A stretch of DNA of 64,000 bases from Rutidosis leptorrhynchoides. Taxonomy: Eukaryota > Streptophyta > Magnoliopsida > Asterales > Asteraceae. The DNA is taken from the NCBI RefSeq assembly GCF_046630445.1, contig NC_092341.1, positions 293,946,001 through 294,010,000 of the forward strand. Direction: 5' to 3'. The translations under genes and the position numbers were made by a program. Positions within the stretch are counted from its first letter, which is position 1, and every line of letters begins with the position of its first letter. The notes under the pieces were generated by a model. The model did no database searches. It was not told the DNA's origin and worked only from the letters and a program-made list of their open reading frames with translations. This document shows, piece after piece, positions 24,843 through 37,708 of the stretch.

Positions 24843-25887
24843 ACTTTCATGACCCGTCCTAATCCATCTAGATGAAATCCATATCGATTATAAACGATTC
24901 ACAATAGTTGATTACATCGCGAGGTACTTGACCTCTATATGATACATTTTACAAACATTACATTCGTTTTTAAAAGACAAACTTTCATTACATCGACAGT
25001 TAACATACATGCATACCATTTCATAATATATCCAAATATAATTGACTTAATAATAATCTTGATGAACTCAACGACTCGAATGCAACATCTTTTGAAATAT
25101 GTCATGAATGACTCCAAATAATATCTCTAATATGAGCAAATGCACAGCGGAAGATTTCTTTCATACCTGAGAATAAACATGATTTCAAGTGTCAACCAAA
25201 AGGTTGGTGAGTTCATTAGTTTAACATAAATAATCATTTCCATCATTATAATAGACCACAAGATTTTCATTTTCAGTTCTCATAAATATACGTCCCATGC
25301 ATAGAGACAAAAATATCATTCATATGGATTGAACACCTGGTAACCGACGTTAACTTAATGCATAGAATATCCCCAAAACAGAACTTCTCGTCTGTATAAT
25401 AATCTCGAAGTACTAAAGCATTCGTACCCCGAATGGGACTTGTCAAGGTCCATAGATCTATCTTTAGGATTCGCGTCAATCAGGGGCCATTTCCCTAAAT
25501 TCTTAGGTTACCAGACTTGAAGGGCAATATTCGGTTTAATAATCCAACCATAGAATGTAATTTTAAGTACTTGTGTCTATTTCGTAAAGCAGTTGTAAAA
25601 ACAGCGCATGTATTCTCAGTCCCAAAAATATATATTGCAAAAGCATTTAAAAAGGGAGCAAATGAAACTCACCTAATGTATTTTGTAGTAAAAATACATA
25701 TGACAATATTGAACAATGCAGGGTTGGCCTCAGATTCACGAACCTATATCATTTGTGTATATATATATATATATTAAAACATATACTTGTAATCGAATAT
25801 ATATATATTTTATTGTTTATGATATAATTTTTATATTAATAACTTATATTCATTTTATGAAATTATTAAATTGTGTTATGTCATATG

Positions 25888-25889
<2 letters not shown>

Positions 25890-25932
<43 letters not shown>
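25890..25932. repeat. (TA)n microsatellite
   Basis: 43 bp of TA in the part of the LTR that is deleted from the other copy. Confidence 0.9.
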
Positions 25933-25936
<4 letters not shown>

Positions 25937-26782
25937 TGTTTGTTAAAACAGTACTTTAGTAATACTAAGATAATATTTGAAATAGTAGTGATAATACTAA
26001 TAAATATGATGATATTATTTATAATTTTATTAGTAAGGATATTAATGATAAGTTTAAATAATAAATCTCATAATAGTGATTATATCAGTAGTTTTTAATA
26101 AAGTGAATAATTTAATAGTAATGGTAATGAAAATAATAATTTCGATAACAATGCCTAATACTTAATAATAATAATGATAACAATAACAATTTTATTACAA
26201 GTAGCAATCTTAATAATAATACTTTTGTTAATAATAAAAATTCTAAATGTTACCAATACTAATATTATTGATAAATATAATAGTTTTTATTATTTTCATA
26301 TTCGAGATTTTGAATTAACATTTATAACAATACTTTTAATTATGATTTTTACTTAATCTTAATTATATTATACTTAATTCATGAATTACTTATAATATTT
26401 TTATTTCATGACTCTCTTTCGAATATTCTAATATCTTTAGATTTAAATTTAGGAAATAACAATAATACAATTAATGCTTAATACTAATACTAGTCTTAAT
26501 ACTAATGATAATAGTAATATTACTTGTTTTAATGTTAATAATGTTCATAATATTCATGTTAGTAGTAACATAACTATAATCTTAATCCTAATATTTAGTA
26601 ATAATAATAGTAATATAATAATAATAATACTAATAGTAATAATAATGTTAATACTAATACTAATAATATTAGAAATGTTAATAATATAAACTATATTAAT
26701 CATAATAATTTTTATGACTAGTTTATTAATAATAATGATAATAGTTAGCAATACATTAATATTAGTAAGTAACAATAAACAC

Positions 26783-26974
<192 letters not shown>

Positions 26975-26996
26975 TATTACAACCTTTGAAGAAACC

Positions 26997-27080
26997 AAAA
27001 AAAGAATTCGCCACTAGAGAGACTCGAACCCGCGACCTTTTGAAACCCGACACCCCACTTAACCAGCTGGGCTGATGCCC
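26997..27080 (-). other. tRNA-like cassette in Element A 5' LTR
   Basis: Same elements as at 15157-15240: A-box-like sequence 27064-27074, B box 27021-27031, seven Ts 26997-27003, all on the minus strand. Nearly identical to the other LTR copy, as expected. Confidence 0.6.
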
Positions 27081-28066
27081 GTTTTCTGTTTTTAAATCCC
27101 CTCAAAATTTATTATAACCTGTATTCTGTTTATGCTCCTTCATCTTCTCCAGTAAATAAATCAATCGAGCAGACATGTAACGATCAGGGATCAATCCCTA
27201 TTTTATATAATTTTAGTGTTTATAAATGATACATAAACGACTAGTGATCAATTCAATTAATTAAAACAAAAAAAAAATTAAATGAAATTGAATAAGTGAA
27301 GCGACCCGGCCTAATCCATCCGGACGAAGTCCATATCGATTATAAGCGATTCACAACAGTTGATTACATCGCGAGGTACTTGACCTCTATATGATACATT
27401 TTACAAACATTGCATTCATTTTTGAAAAGACAATCTTTCATTACATCGAAGGTTGACAGCATGCATACCATTTAATAATATATCCACTATAATTGACTTA
27501 ATAATAATCTTGATGAACTCAACGACTCAAATGCAACGTCTTTTGAAAGATGCTATGACTCCAAGTAATATTTCTAGAATGAGCAAATGCACAGTGGAAG
27601 ATTTCTTTCGTACCTGAGAATAAACATGCTTTAAAGTGTCAACCAAAAGGTTGGTGAGTTCATTAGTTTAACATAAATAATCATTTTCATCGTTTTAATA
27701 GACCACAAGAATTTCATTTCGAGTTCTCATAAATATACGTCCCATGCATAGAGACAAAAAAATCATTCATATGGTGAACACCTGGTAACCGACATTCACA
27801 ATATGCATATAAGAATATCCCCATCATTCCGGGATCCTCCTTCGGACATGATATAAATTTTGAAGTACTAAAGCATCCGGTACTTTGGATGGGGCTTGTT
27901 GGGCCCGATAGATCTATCTTTAGGATTCGCGTCAATTAGGGTGTCTGTTCCCTAATTCTTAGATTACCAGACTTAATAAAAAAGGGGCATATTCGATTTG
28001 GATCATTCAACCATATAATGTAGTTTCGATTACTTGTGTCTATTTCGTAAAACATTTATATAAGTA

Positions 28067-28319
28067 GCGCATGTATTCTCAGTCCCAAAAATATATTTTG
28101 CAAAAGCATTTAAAAAAGGGAGTAATGAAACTCACGCATATAAATATTGTAAAACAGTTATTAAAACAGTGCATGTATTCTCAGCCCAAAAATGTAAAGA
28201 GTAAAAGGGAGCAAATGAAACTCACGCATATAAATATTGTAAAACAGTTATTAAAGCAGTGCATGTATTCTCAGTCCAAAAATTTAATGAGTAAAAGGGA
28301 ACAAATGAAACTCACCTAA
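28067..28319. repeat. Three tandem units of about 92 bp in S3
   Basis: Each unit begins near GCATGTATTCTCAG and ends with ATGAAACTCACGCATATAAA-type sequence. Units 2 and 3 are closest to each other. Confidence 0.7.
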
Positions 28320-29162
28320 TGTATTTTGTAGTAAAATACATATAACTATGTTGAACAATGCAGGGTTGGCCTCAGATTCACGAACCTATATTATTTGTGT
28401 ATATATATTAATACACATAATCGTAATCAAAGAAGTTTATATATATAACCTATTAATGATATTATTTTTATATTAATAATATATTTACTTTCTCATATAT
28501 TCCTTTTATAAAATAATATTTTGTTATGTTATATGTGTTAAATATATATATATATTTATGTATTTCATTTGTTTATCAAAACAGGAGTTCTAATTATTCT
28601 AAGTTAATATTAGTAAAAATAATGATAATAACATTAATAATATTATTATGTTAATAATAACTTTATTGGTGATAGTAACAATGATACTAATAATAATAAT
28701 ACTTGTAAAAATATTAATTTTAGTATTAACGATAATTATAATACTGACTTTAGTAATTTATATAATAATAATAATGCTCGTGATAATACAAATAATAATA
28801 CTTATGTCAATATTAACAGTTCTATTATTTATAAAAGATGCTAATAATAATATTTACGAAAATGATAATAATTTGTATTATAAACCTATCCATGATAATA
28901 ATATTATAGTTTTGAATTTAATAATAATATCATAATTAATTCTTATAATAATAATAAGAATGAATATAATACTTATAATTATAATGTTAACAACAATTAT
29001 GATACTTATAATAATTATTATAATACTAGTTATAATACTAATTCTATCAATAATAATAATCATAATGATAACAATAATAATTATATTTATATTAATAATA
29101 ACTTTAATAATAATCATAATAATTATAACTAAAAATGTAAACTACCTCAAAAATTGGTTTCT

Positions 29163-29240
29163 AAAAAGATTTGTCACCAGCTGGAATCGAACCCGAGATC
29201 CCTCGAATACCCGAACAACGCCTTAACCATTGCTCCATTA
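29163..29240 (-). other. tRNA-like cassette in S3
   Basis: On the minus strand: A-box-like TGGAGCAATGG (29227-29237), B box GGGTTCGATTCC (29183-29194) and five Ts (29163-29167). Confidence 0.6.
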
Positions 29241-30165
29241 TTGTCTTTCTGTTTTATAAACGTTTTAAATTTATAAATAATCTGTTTATATCTGATACAG
29301 GTTCTTCTTCTTCCTTAATTCCATTCGACCCGTAATCATATCTCAATTCAAATACTACTAACCAGTTGGATTTAGACTCTGTAAAGAAACAGTAAACGAC
29401 TCTGCTTGATGAATTTAAATTAACAAAATTTCAATAATTTGTCTGTACAGGAGACGAAGAACATATATCCAACTCAAAATCAATTTCGATATTTTAGAAA
29501 GTTTCAGACAAAAATTATAACATGAACTAGGTTCTAAATCGTGCATTTAAACTTTCTGACTCGTCAATTGTTCCAAAAACTCAAATACGAATTCGAATTT
29601 TGACATGAACACTTTGGTTGACTTTTAGAAATTAAAGTTTGACTCTAAAATTGGAGCTCGATAAGAAGATTTGAACTTTGAAACTTTCCAGATAGTTTAA
29701 ATGGATGTTTTCTAACACAATGACATTAACACTTTTTGAATTTTAACAAGAATTCGTAGTTTTTGAAAAATTGGAATAAGAACACATCAGATACCTGTTC
29801 TTCATTAGTTTCTGATTTAATTCGTTTAATAAAAACTGTTAAGGGTTATTGTAACTGATATTTGATAGAGTAAAGTCGTTTTTGAGTATATATCACTGAA
29901 TACTATCGAGTCTTATAGAAATTGAGGGTCGACAATAATTATCTATCAGGTATAGAAATAAAAATAAAAATAAAAAGAAAAACAGATTCTTCTCTAATAG
30001 AATTTGGCTTGTAACGAATTTGGATTCAACAAAGTCGCTGTCATATTAAAAGAGGATGGCGATATCAAACTGAATTTGATTCCTAAACAGAAATCGTACA
30101 TATGCTTTTATTTTATATAATTTATTATTACTAATTAATAATTGTAATTATTAATAATAATACAA

Positions 30166-30169
30166 ATAC

Positions 30170-30221
<52 letters not shown>
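30166..30221. repeat. (AAT)n microsatellite
   Basis: About 56 bp inside S3. Confidence 0.9.
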
Positions 30222-30222
<1 letters not shown>

Positions 30223-30376
30223 TAATAATCATAATAATATCACTAATCTTAATAATAGATAATAATGATTCTCATAATTGATAATAATAAGAATGTTAAT
30301 GGCATTAGTAATATTATTATTTATGTTAATAATAATTTTAATAACAATAACATGACAACTTATATATATATATCAA

Positions 30377-30380
<4 letters not shown>

Positions 30381-30453
<73 letters not shown>
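30381..30453. repeat. (TA)n microsatellite
   Basis: About 73 bp inside S3. Confidence 0.9.
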
Positions 30454-30458
<5 letters not shown>

Positions 30459-30790
30459 TAAATAATGATAAAAGTAATAATGATATTAATAACAATAATA
30501 TTAACAATAATAAATTATATGTAACAACTTCATATTTGTATATTATATGTTATAATAATATTAATAATACAAATAACTAATATTAATATTAATAACAATA
30601 ATAGGAATAATAATAATAATAACATAACAATTACATTTAATATGTTAACATTACATATTATTAATTATGTACACTTATTTTATATTTAACATATTTGAAT
30701 ATTTATTATTTATATATTTTATATTTATTACAATATATTAATACTTATTAATATAAATCATATATAGATTTATAATAATACCATATATAC

Positions 30791-30793
<3 letters not shown>

Positions 30794-30872
<79 letters not shown>
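30794..30872. repeat. (TA)n microsatellite
   Basis: About 79 bp inside S3, near its right end. Confidence 0.9.
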
Positions 30873-30877
<5 letters not shown>

Positions 30878-32343
30878 TTAATAGTGACTTAATTATTCTA
30901 ATTACTATTTTACATTTTTAATTCCACTTGATCAAAGTATACCTTATTAATTCAAGATGTTTATATATATATATATATACTCTTATTTATTTTTATATAT
31001 ATTTACATATTTATTTACACACAATTGTTCGTGAATCGTCGGGCATAGTCAAAGGTCAATTCGAATATATGAACATAGCTCTAAAGTTTCCGAGGCTCAA
31101 TATTACAGATTTTGCTTATCGTGTCGGAATCCTATAAAGATTAAAGTTTAAATTTAGTCGGAAATTCCCGGGTCATCACAATAAGCTTGCTGCTGTCGCA
31201 GCTTTTTAACTAAAAAAAAATGATTTTCGATTTTAAGAGCGTTTTAACAAAAACTTCCTATACGAAATAGTTTGGAAATCATGTATACAAACTTTAGGAA
31301 TCATCAATTGTTCCATAAACTCAAAAACGAACTCGAATTTCCTTATGAACAAATTATTTGACTTTTTAATTTATATGTTTGACTCCAAAATTCAAACTCA
31401 ATATTAAAAATTAGAGCTTGAGCTTTTACAGATAGTTGGAGTAGAAGATTTAAAGAACAACTGCATTTACACATTTTGAAGATTTTTCATTTTCGACGTT
31501 TTTGAAAAATTGAAACAAAACAGAGAACTGAAACTGTATTTCTTCGATTTTTAATTTAACTACGACAGATTGAGCTGTTATAATTGATAATTGATATTGG
31601 TAAATTAAAGTCGTGTGGGTTTGTCAAATAATATGAGTTAATTGATTGTCTTATACTGAAAATATATCGGCAGAATATTCGAAACAAAAGGAAGAAACCA
31701 AAAAAAAATATAGTCAGATAGAGATGGCGTACCAATCTGTTCCTATATATATTATTTAATTTATCAGCTAATTTTAATAGATCAGATATTGATGCTATGA
31801 ATCTGGTTTTATTTATCATGATTTATATATAATTGATGTTAATAATTAATAAATACAAATATATAAATAATAATAATACTGTCAATAATAATAACAATAA
31901 AAATATAAACAACAAGTATAATGTTAATTATTAACAATATTGTTAATAATGATATTAATAATATTAATGATAATAATAAATTGTATTATAATAATAACAA
32001 TAATTATAATAGTTTACTGATTTTATTAATACTAATTATACTCTCAATCATAATAATAATATTATAACAAATTAAATGTATCAATTTCATATCTACATTT
32101 TATATATAGTAGTATTAATAATATCAATATAATATTAATAATGAAAGTAACAAATAATAATATTAGTATAACAATTATATTTTTAATTTGTAAACACATT
32201 TACTATCTTAAAATTTATTAATTATGTTTATTTAATAACTATCTCATTTATTATATGATAAAATTTATTGAATATCTAATATTTATATCTTACAATGTTA
32301 TAATATTTATTTATAGAAATCATATATATAGATTCTTTTTACT

Positions 32344-32546
<203 letters not shown>

Positions 32547-32872
32547 TCATATGATAGTAACTTAATTATTCTATATATTATTTTATATTTTTAATTCTAA
32601 TAATTATTTTGTATTTTATTATTTAACATTGTTATATATATATACATATTTTCAAATTTATATATATATATATATATATACATACATATATATATTACAT
32701 ATAAATTTACACAATGGTTCGTGAATCGTCGGGAATAGTCAAGGTCAAATGTATACATGAACACAATTCAAAGTTTTTGAGATTTCTGCATTACAGACTT
32801 TGCTTATCATATCGAAATCAAATAAGTTTCAAGTTTAAATTTGGTCGGAAATTCCCTGGTCATCACATATAT

Positions 32873-33150
32873 GTACATACATAAATGCAATATAGCAATA
32901 AAGTTATTTGATCATTTTAAATATTATACCTAAAGGTTATTAGCATAAGAAATATGTTATTACTCATCATAAAATGTATTTTACGTTTTAAAGTGAACAT
33001 ATAAATTTATGTTAATTTAGAAGGAGAGTAAATAATTAATCGAGCTCAGGGCCAGTCCCCATAATTTAAGGACCTAGAATGAGATGAAAAAAAGGTCCCT
33101 TAGACCGTATCGAATAATGCAAACTATTTAAAAGATGTCCTTTCACCACC
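32873..33150. other. Intergenic between Element A and the first SINE
   Basis: AT-rich, with no feature recognised. It is the host sequence that continues from 4508 across the Element A insertion. Confidence 0.4.
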
Positions 33151-33390
33151 GGTCTTCCAGCTGAGTGGTATCGAGCCTTAGTAGGGCGAGCCTGCGATTA
33201 GTTTCCAAACAACACGGGTTCGATTCCGAGGAGGGGAGGTTTTCTTCAGGATTTCCACGATTAGTTGCCAAGCAACCCGGGACCCGCGATTAGTGGCAAG
33301 CAATCCGGGTTCGATACTTGGATTTTCCTACCTAGCGTGCGTGGATGCAAATGAGAGCATTCGATGGCTCTGAAGCCGTTAAAAAAAGAC
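33151..33390 (+). mobile_element. tRNA-derived SINE, plus strand
   Basis: The head GGTCTTCCAGCTGAGTGGTA resembles a tRNA A box and the segment near 33217 (GGGTTCGATTCC) is a B box. A 'gcgattagt...gggttcgat' segment recurs in shortened form near 33260 and 33285. The 3' part (gcgtgcgtgg ... cattcgatgg) is shared with the minus-strand element at 33541-33840, and the element ends in an A-run at 33382. Flanking duplications are unclear. Confidence 0.6.
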
Positions 33391-33540
33391 CCTTTTCGCC
33401 TTGCTAGAATGCTTGTGAACTTTGATTTTTTCTCGGGCTTTTGATTGTTGTTTTTGGACATATTATGCTTTGTAGTTGCTGCTTCAGTTGCCTTTTCTTA
33501 GTTTCCATGCTTCTCAAATTCTCAATTAAGTCTGTATATA

Positions 33541-33840
33541 TATTTTTTTGTTTTTGTTTTTTGAAAGGCAGCAGTCAGCATCGAATGATTTCATTTGCCA
33601 CGCACGCACACACTATCGGGAGGAAACTCGAATCGCATTGCAGGAACCCGATCCTTAAACCATCCCGAGAGGCACGCAGACGGGTTGAATCATGAATGGT
33701 TCCGGGAGGAAACCTCCCATGAGGTCAATCTGTAGCTCCATATTTCAGACAGATTGATTAATAGTATGAACCGAACGAGGCTCGAACACATAACCTAAAC
33801 CTCGCCCCCAACACATAAGGTGTTAAGATACCGTTGAAGC
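33541..33840 (-). mobile_element. SINE-like element, minus strand
   Basis: On the minus strand a tRNA-like head with a B-box-like GTGTTCGAGCCTC (near 33780) leads to a body and then to the same 'gcgtgcgtgg ... cattcgatg' 3' part as the neighbouring SINE. It ends in an A-rich tail (33541-33567). Head boundary and target duplication are uncertain. Confidence 0.5.
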
Positions 33841-34373
33841 ATGTAATATTTTACCGTAATATTAATGGCTAATGATAATTCAAAATTAAAATTGATAAAT
33901 TTATCATCTTAATGTATTGATAGATTTTGTACAATATAATATAGAAATACATAAAAATTGTGAATCTATCAATTTGATAGTGAATTTAACAACAAGCAAT
34001 ATTCAATATTTACGAAGAATGATAACGTAATGTTGAGACATAATTCCATTTTTTACAATTCCATGTTGGAAGGTCATAGACTCACATGGCTACTATACAC
34101 GATTTCCAGAAAAGAGTGATGATATGTTCATAATTCTTTTTTATTATGTACACAACCAACATATTTTACAGTATTATGCTGTACAAAACTGTAAAACATG
34201 TTGATCGTATAAATAACAAAAAAAGTTGTGTACATTTCAATTCCCTAAAAAAAAAAAAAAAACCAAATACCGTACATGTTTGTGTCAAAAACTTAACCAC
34301 AATTTAAAAATTATCAACCATAGTTAGGAAGGTGGGTTGGTGTTGGGTTAAAGCAAGGGGGCGTTCATACTCC
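33841..34373. other. Upstream region of the RAP2-4 gene
   Basis: AT-rich sequence with no frame of note. It presumably contains promoter elements, but I see no motif strong enough to name. Confidence 0.4.
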
Positions 34374-34379
34374 TATAAA
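34374..34379 (+). promoter_or_regulatory. TATA box of the RAP2-4 gene
   Basis: TATAAA in the context TCCTATAAAGC. It is followed by a C/A-rich leader with 'cattcttcattcc' about 20-30 bp downstream, a plausible transcription start. The implied 5' leader is about 610 nt and contains no ATG before 35020. Confidence 0.6.
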
Positions 34380-35019
34380 GCACACCCACTACCTGATCTT
34401 CATTCTTCATTCCAAACACAAAAAGTGAGGCTGAGTGTCATCTTTTCACACACCACACACAAGCTCTATTTCACAACACACAAACATTTTCAATATTTTT
34501 TTTTGATAGTTTCTTTTTAATTAAATTAATTCCCCCCCTTCTGTAATCCCCGCTTCTCTTAATCCCTTTCTGTAAATCATCTGTCTTTCATAAACATTAA
34601 AAATCAATTGATTTGAGTTTGTTCTTTTTGATAATTTCAACTATTTTAATTGGCAAGAAAACAAACTTTTATTTAATTCATTTTTCTAGAGAGTCAGGTG
34701 TTTTCAGAATAGAGATCCATCTTTTTTTACTTGGGTTCTATCTCTAATTTTCTGTAAAAATCTGTTTTTAATTTGATTTTTTTTATTTAATCACACCTTT
34801 TAAGGGGTTGTATTTTTGTCCCTCAAGGTTGATTTTATTTTCAATTTCAAGAGGAAAAAAGGGTTTGAATATTTGTAAACCCCTTAAATTCCTTAATTTT
34901 CCTATTTTTTCTTGGGAAAATCTTGAATTATCACCTCTTTTGTTAATTTTGGTAAACAAAAAAAGGTGATTTTTATTTCCTTTCTTTAATTATTTGCTTT
35001 TTTGAAATTAGTAATTAAA

Positions 35020-35919
35020 ATGGCTTCTACTACAATGGAATTTTGGAATTTTAATGATTTTCAACAACTCAATGGTGGTGAGCTTATGGATGCACTTGAA
35101 CCATTTATCAAACAAGATTACCAAAATACCCTTCCCTATTCTTCTCCCTCTACTTCTTACCCGAACCCTTCCTCTTTTTCTTCTCCCCAAATAGAATCCG
35201 GGTCGTACCCGGATTTCTACCCGATTCAAGATCCGAACCTTTCTTCATTCGGCTTGAACCAACTAACCCCCACTCAAATCCACCAGATCCAAACCCAAAT
35301 CAAATTACCCACCACCCATCACAACTACTTGAGTCCGAAACCGGTACCCATGAAGCAAATCGGATCCCCACCAAAACCAGCAAAACTTTACCGAGGTGTT
35401 AGGCAAAGGCACTGGGGAAAATGGGTCGCAGAGATCCGTTTACCCAAGAACAGGACCCGGCTTTGGTTAGGCACATTTGATACAGCCGAAGAAGCAGCCT
35501 TGGCTTATGACATAGCAGCATACAAGTTGCGTGGAGACCACGCGCGTCTCAATTTCCCTCACTTGCGTCACAATGGATCTCACATCGGCGGCGCGTTTGG
35601 TGACTACGCGCCACTACACTCCTCCGTCGACGCTAAGCTTAAAGCGATCTGCCAAAGTCTTGCCGAGGGTAAGAGTATCGACGGTGCTAAGAAGAAAAGT
35701 CAACGCCGGTCAACCGCCGTGAAAGTTGTGGAGCAACCGGAAGTAGTGAACGTTGAAGGGTCGGAGAGTGAAGGTTCCGGCGGATCGTCACCGTCATCGG
35801 AGGTGACGGAGCTTTGGTTACCGGAGTTTACGGAAGACGATGGCGCGTGGGGCGCGTCGGATAATTTTTCGTTGGAAAAGTATCCGTCGTATGAGATTGA
35901 CTGGGGTTCTATACTGTAA
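35020..35919 (+). CDS. RAP2-4: AP2/ERF transcription factor, RAP2-4 type (DREB A-6)
   Basis: A 299-residue intronless protein. One AP2 domain spans about residues 123-180, with the [17 protein letters not shown] half that contacts DNA and the [19 protein letters not shown] helix half. Residues matching the A-6 (RAP2.4) group include [21 protein letters not shown]. Outside the domain, [13 protein letters not shown] (19-31), a QIHQIQTQI block (86-94), [10 protein letters not shown] (104-113) and the acidic end [12 protein letters not shown] are also found in RAP2-4 proteins. Family members bind DRE/GCC-type promoter elements in the nucleus and link light, ethylene, drought and redox responses. 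The start is the first ATG of the transcript; an in-frame TTG at 35002 is not needed. A serine-rich, acidic region (about 240-290) is the likely activation domain. Which A-6 paralogue it is cannot be settled from one locus. Confidence 0.93.
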   Translation: MASTTMEFWNFNDFQQLNGGELMDALEPFIKQDYQNTLPYSSPSTSYPNPSSFSSPQIESGSYPDFYPIQDPNLSSFGLNQLTPTQIHQIQTQIKLPTTHHNYLSPKPVPMKQIGSPPKPAKLYRGVRQRHWGKWVAEIRLPKNRTRLWLGTFDTAEEAALAYDIAAYKLRGDHARLNFPHLRHNGSHIGGAFGDYAPLHSSVDAKLKAICQSLAEGKSIDGAKKKSQRRSTAVKVVEQPEVVNVEGSESEGSGGSSPSSEVTELWLPEFTEDDGAWGASDNFSLEKYPSYEIDWGSIL

Positions 35920-36647
35920 TCGTTTTTATTTGTGTAGTTATAAGTTACACAACTGCCACTGCTATTTGAACACGTGGCGGTTGTGAGGGGTATATTTGTA
36001 CTTTGTAGGTACTTTGAGGGTATGTTTGTAAATCTAGAAAAGGGGAGCTACCGCAATGAATTTTTGTAATTGTAGAGCTCCTTTCTATTTTAGTGGGTAG
36101 TTAAGTATTATTTTTTTCTTTTCTTTGGCTAGGTTATCCATCTACGGAGTATTATGTAAATTCAGTTTAATAATATACACTACGTTAATATAATGCTAGT
36201 TATTTTATGTTTTCTTTTTTAAAAAGCAGATGTATATGAATGTTTATTGGGTAAGCAAGATGTATATGTATAAACAGGAACTTGGTTACAAGCAATCACA
36301 ACGAATAAATACAAGAAATGATATACTTTTTACAATAAGAGGAGACCCGCAAATTAACCAATTCTCTAAGGATGGCAAAAATGGCTAAAAGACCCGGCAT
36401 CTGATACGTAAACTCAAAACCCTACATTATTAGTACGGGTTCGAGTATTCGGATCGTGAGCTGAGTATGAGGATACTTTTAATTTTTTTTTGCAGAGTTT
36501 GGATAAGTTTAGATATAAACCTGCATATCCGACTCGAAGTGGATTTAAATTTTATTAACATCATTAATAAAATTTAACGATAATAATATAAGCGATAAAT
36601 GTGGTATTGTACTATTATTCATTATATATTTAGTCATTTAGATTTAA
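35920..36647. other. RAP2-4 3' untranslated and intergenic region
   Basis: A GT-rich 3' UTR follows the stop, with T-rich and AATAAT-like possible polyadenylation signals around 36110-36180. Beyond 36250 I see no gene. Confidence 0.4.
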
Positions 36648-36765
36648 CTAGCTGTGGAGCCCTCGCTTTGCGCCGGGGGCTCCGTTTTGAATGCGACTTA
36701 AAAAAAAAAGTCTTGATATATTTTGTAAAAAGGAAGTTTTTTCGACATCTAACATTGAAGGGGGT
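36648..36765 (-). mobile_element. Truncated Helitron 3' end
   Basis: On the minus strand a GGAGCC...GGCTCC hairpin (36656-36683) is followed by ACAGCTAG and a host T (36647 on the plus strand is A). The 118 bp present match the 3' part of the Helitron at 248-765. The rest is displaced by insertion of Element C. Confidence 0.65.
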
Positions 36766-37546
36766 TGATCATATACATAGTATTGTATATGTATATTTTA
36801 TTTACTAAAGGCTGAAAGTAGAATTTATGCGAAGTATATTCGAAAGGCTCGGAATATTCGCTGAAAATAAAGATAGCGGGCCAGTTTCCGCGCTAATGAA
36901 AGACTGCGGGTCGCTTTGCTAAGTTTTTGCGGATAGTTAAGCAATCCGCAGACCGCGGATATTTTGAATACTATAAATAGAGAGCTCGGCCTCTCATTTA
37001 TAGGTTGTTGATTCTCTGCCATTTGCCCAAGCCTTTTGTGATTTTCACTTGTTGATCATATACATAGCGTTGTATATGTATATTTTATTTGCTACAGGCC
37101 AAGAGCAGAATTACGCGGACCCTAAAGCCAAGATATGCAATATTCGCTGAAAATAAAGTACAACAGTTATGTTTCCGCGTTAATAAGAGACTGCGGTTTA
37201 ATCCGCTGAGTTTTCGCGGATGGTTAGGTAATTCGCAGACCGCGGATATCTCGAACACTATAAATAGGGAGCATGGCCTCTCATTTATGGGTTGTTGATT
37301 CTCTACCATTTTTGCCCAGACCTTTGTAATTTCCACTTGTGATCTTGCCCAAGGGATTTTTACATCGCGCAAAGGTGAATTATGCTAATTAACAATCAAG
37401 ACCGGGTCGGGGTGGTTGATCACATGATGGTTAAAGTAAAAGACGATCATCGGGGCCCAAAATAATCATCAAACATTCCGTCCTCCATTATAATCTTATT
37501 GCACTCAATCCGTAATTAAGTAACATCGCTAATTAAGGATTGATCA
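36766..37546 (+). repeat. Element C 5' LTR with duplicated promoter unit
   Basis: Two tandem units of 287 bp (36766-37052 and 37053-37339), each starting TGATCA. Each contains an ATYCGCAGACCGCGGAT inverted motif followed after 11 bp by TATAAA (36972-36977 and 37259-37264). A third TGATC begins at 37340. The units are diverged by roughly a fifth by eye. Confidence 0.75.
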
Positions 37547-37548
37547 AT

Positions 37549-37565
37549 TGGCGCCATCCGTGGGA
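37549..37565 (+). other. Element C primer-binding site
   Basis: TGGCGCCATCCGTGGGA lies two bases after the LTR. Sites of this form are usual in plant Tat/Retand-type gypsy elements. I did not identify the tRNA. Confidence 0.65.
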
Positions 37566-37708
37566 CACGTTTTACAAATTAAACTGAAAATTTTTTGTTT
37601 GAGCCATCAAACAACTAATTCGTCGGTTTAATTTCAATCGTGTTTTTGTTGTGATGATTTACAGGTAATTTTTGAATACGCAATCAGTTGATCTGCTTGA
37701 TAGTCACG

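Larger units (their letters stand above)
17018..24844 (-). other. Element A internal region (interrupted by S2)
   Basis: 17018-19721 and 23571-24844 resemble the internal region of Element D (41935-46573). No gag-pol domain is visible on either strand. 17018-19717 is the 3' non-coding half. The only coding trace is the decayed ORF at 23880-24412. The ORF that lies nearest the primer site in Element D is missing here. Confidence 0.7.
27297..31180 (-). mobile_element. Solo LTR S3 (3884 bp)
   Basis: Left end TGAAGCGACCC, right end GGGTCATCACA, flanked by ATAAG on both sides (27292-27296 and 31181-31185). The empty site is in the other Element A LTR at 15451-15455. It has a tRNA-like cassette (29163-29240), three tandem units of about 92 bp (about 28067-28319), and (TAA)n and (TA)n runs. 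No gene. Confidence 0.85.

Noticed and set aside
34332..34520. Short frame over the RAP2-4 TATA box
   Set aside because: It has no ATG start and overlaps the promoter.
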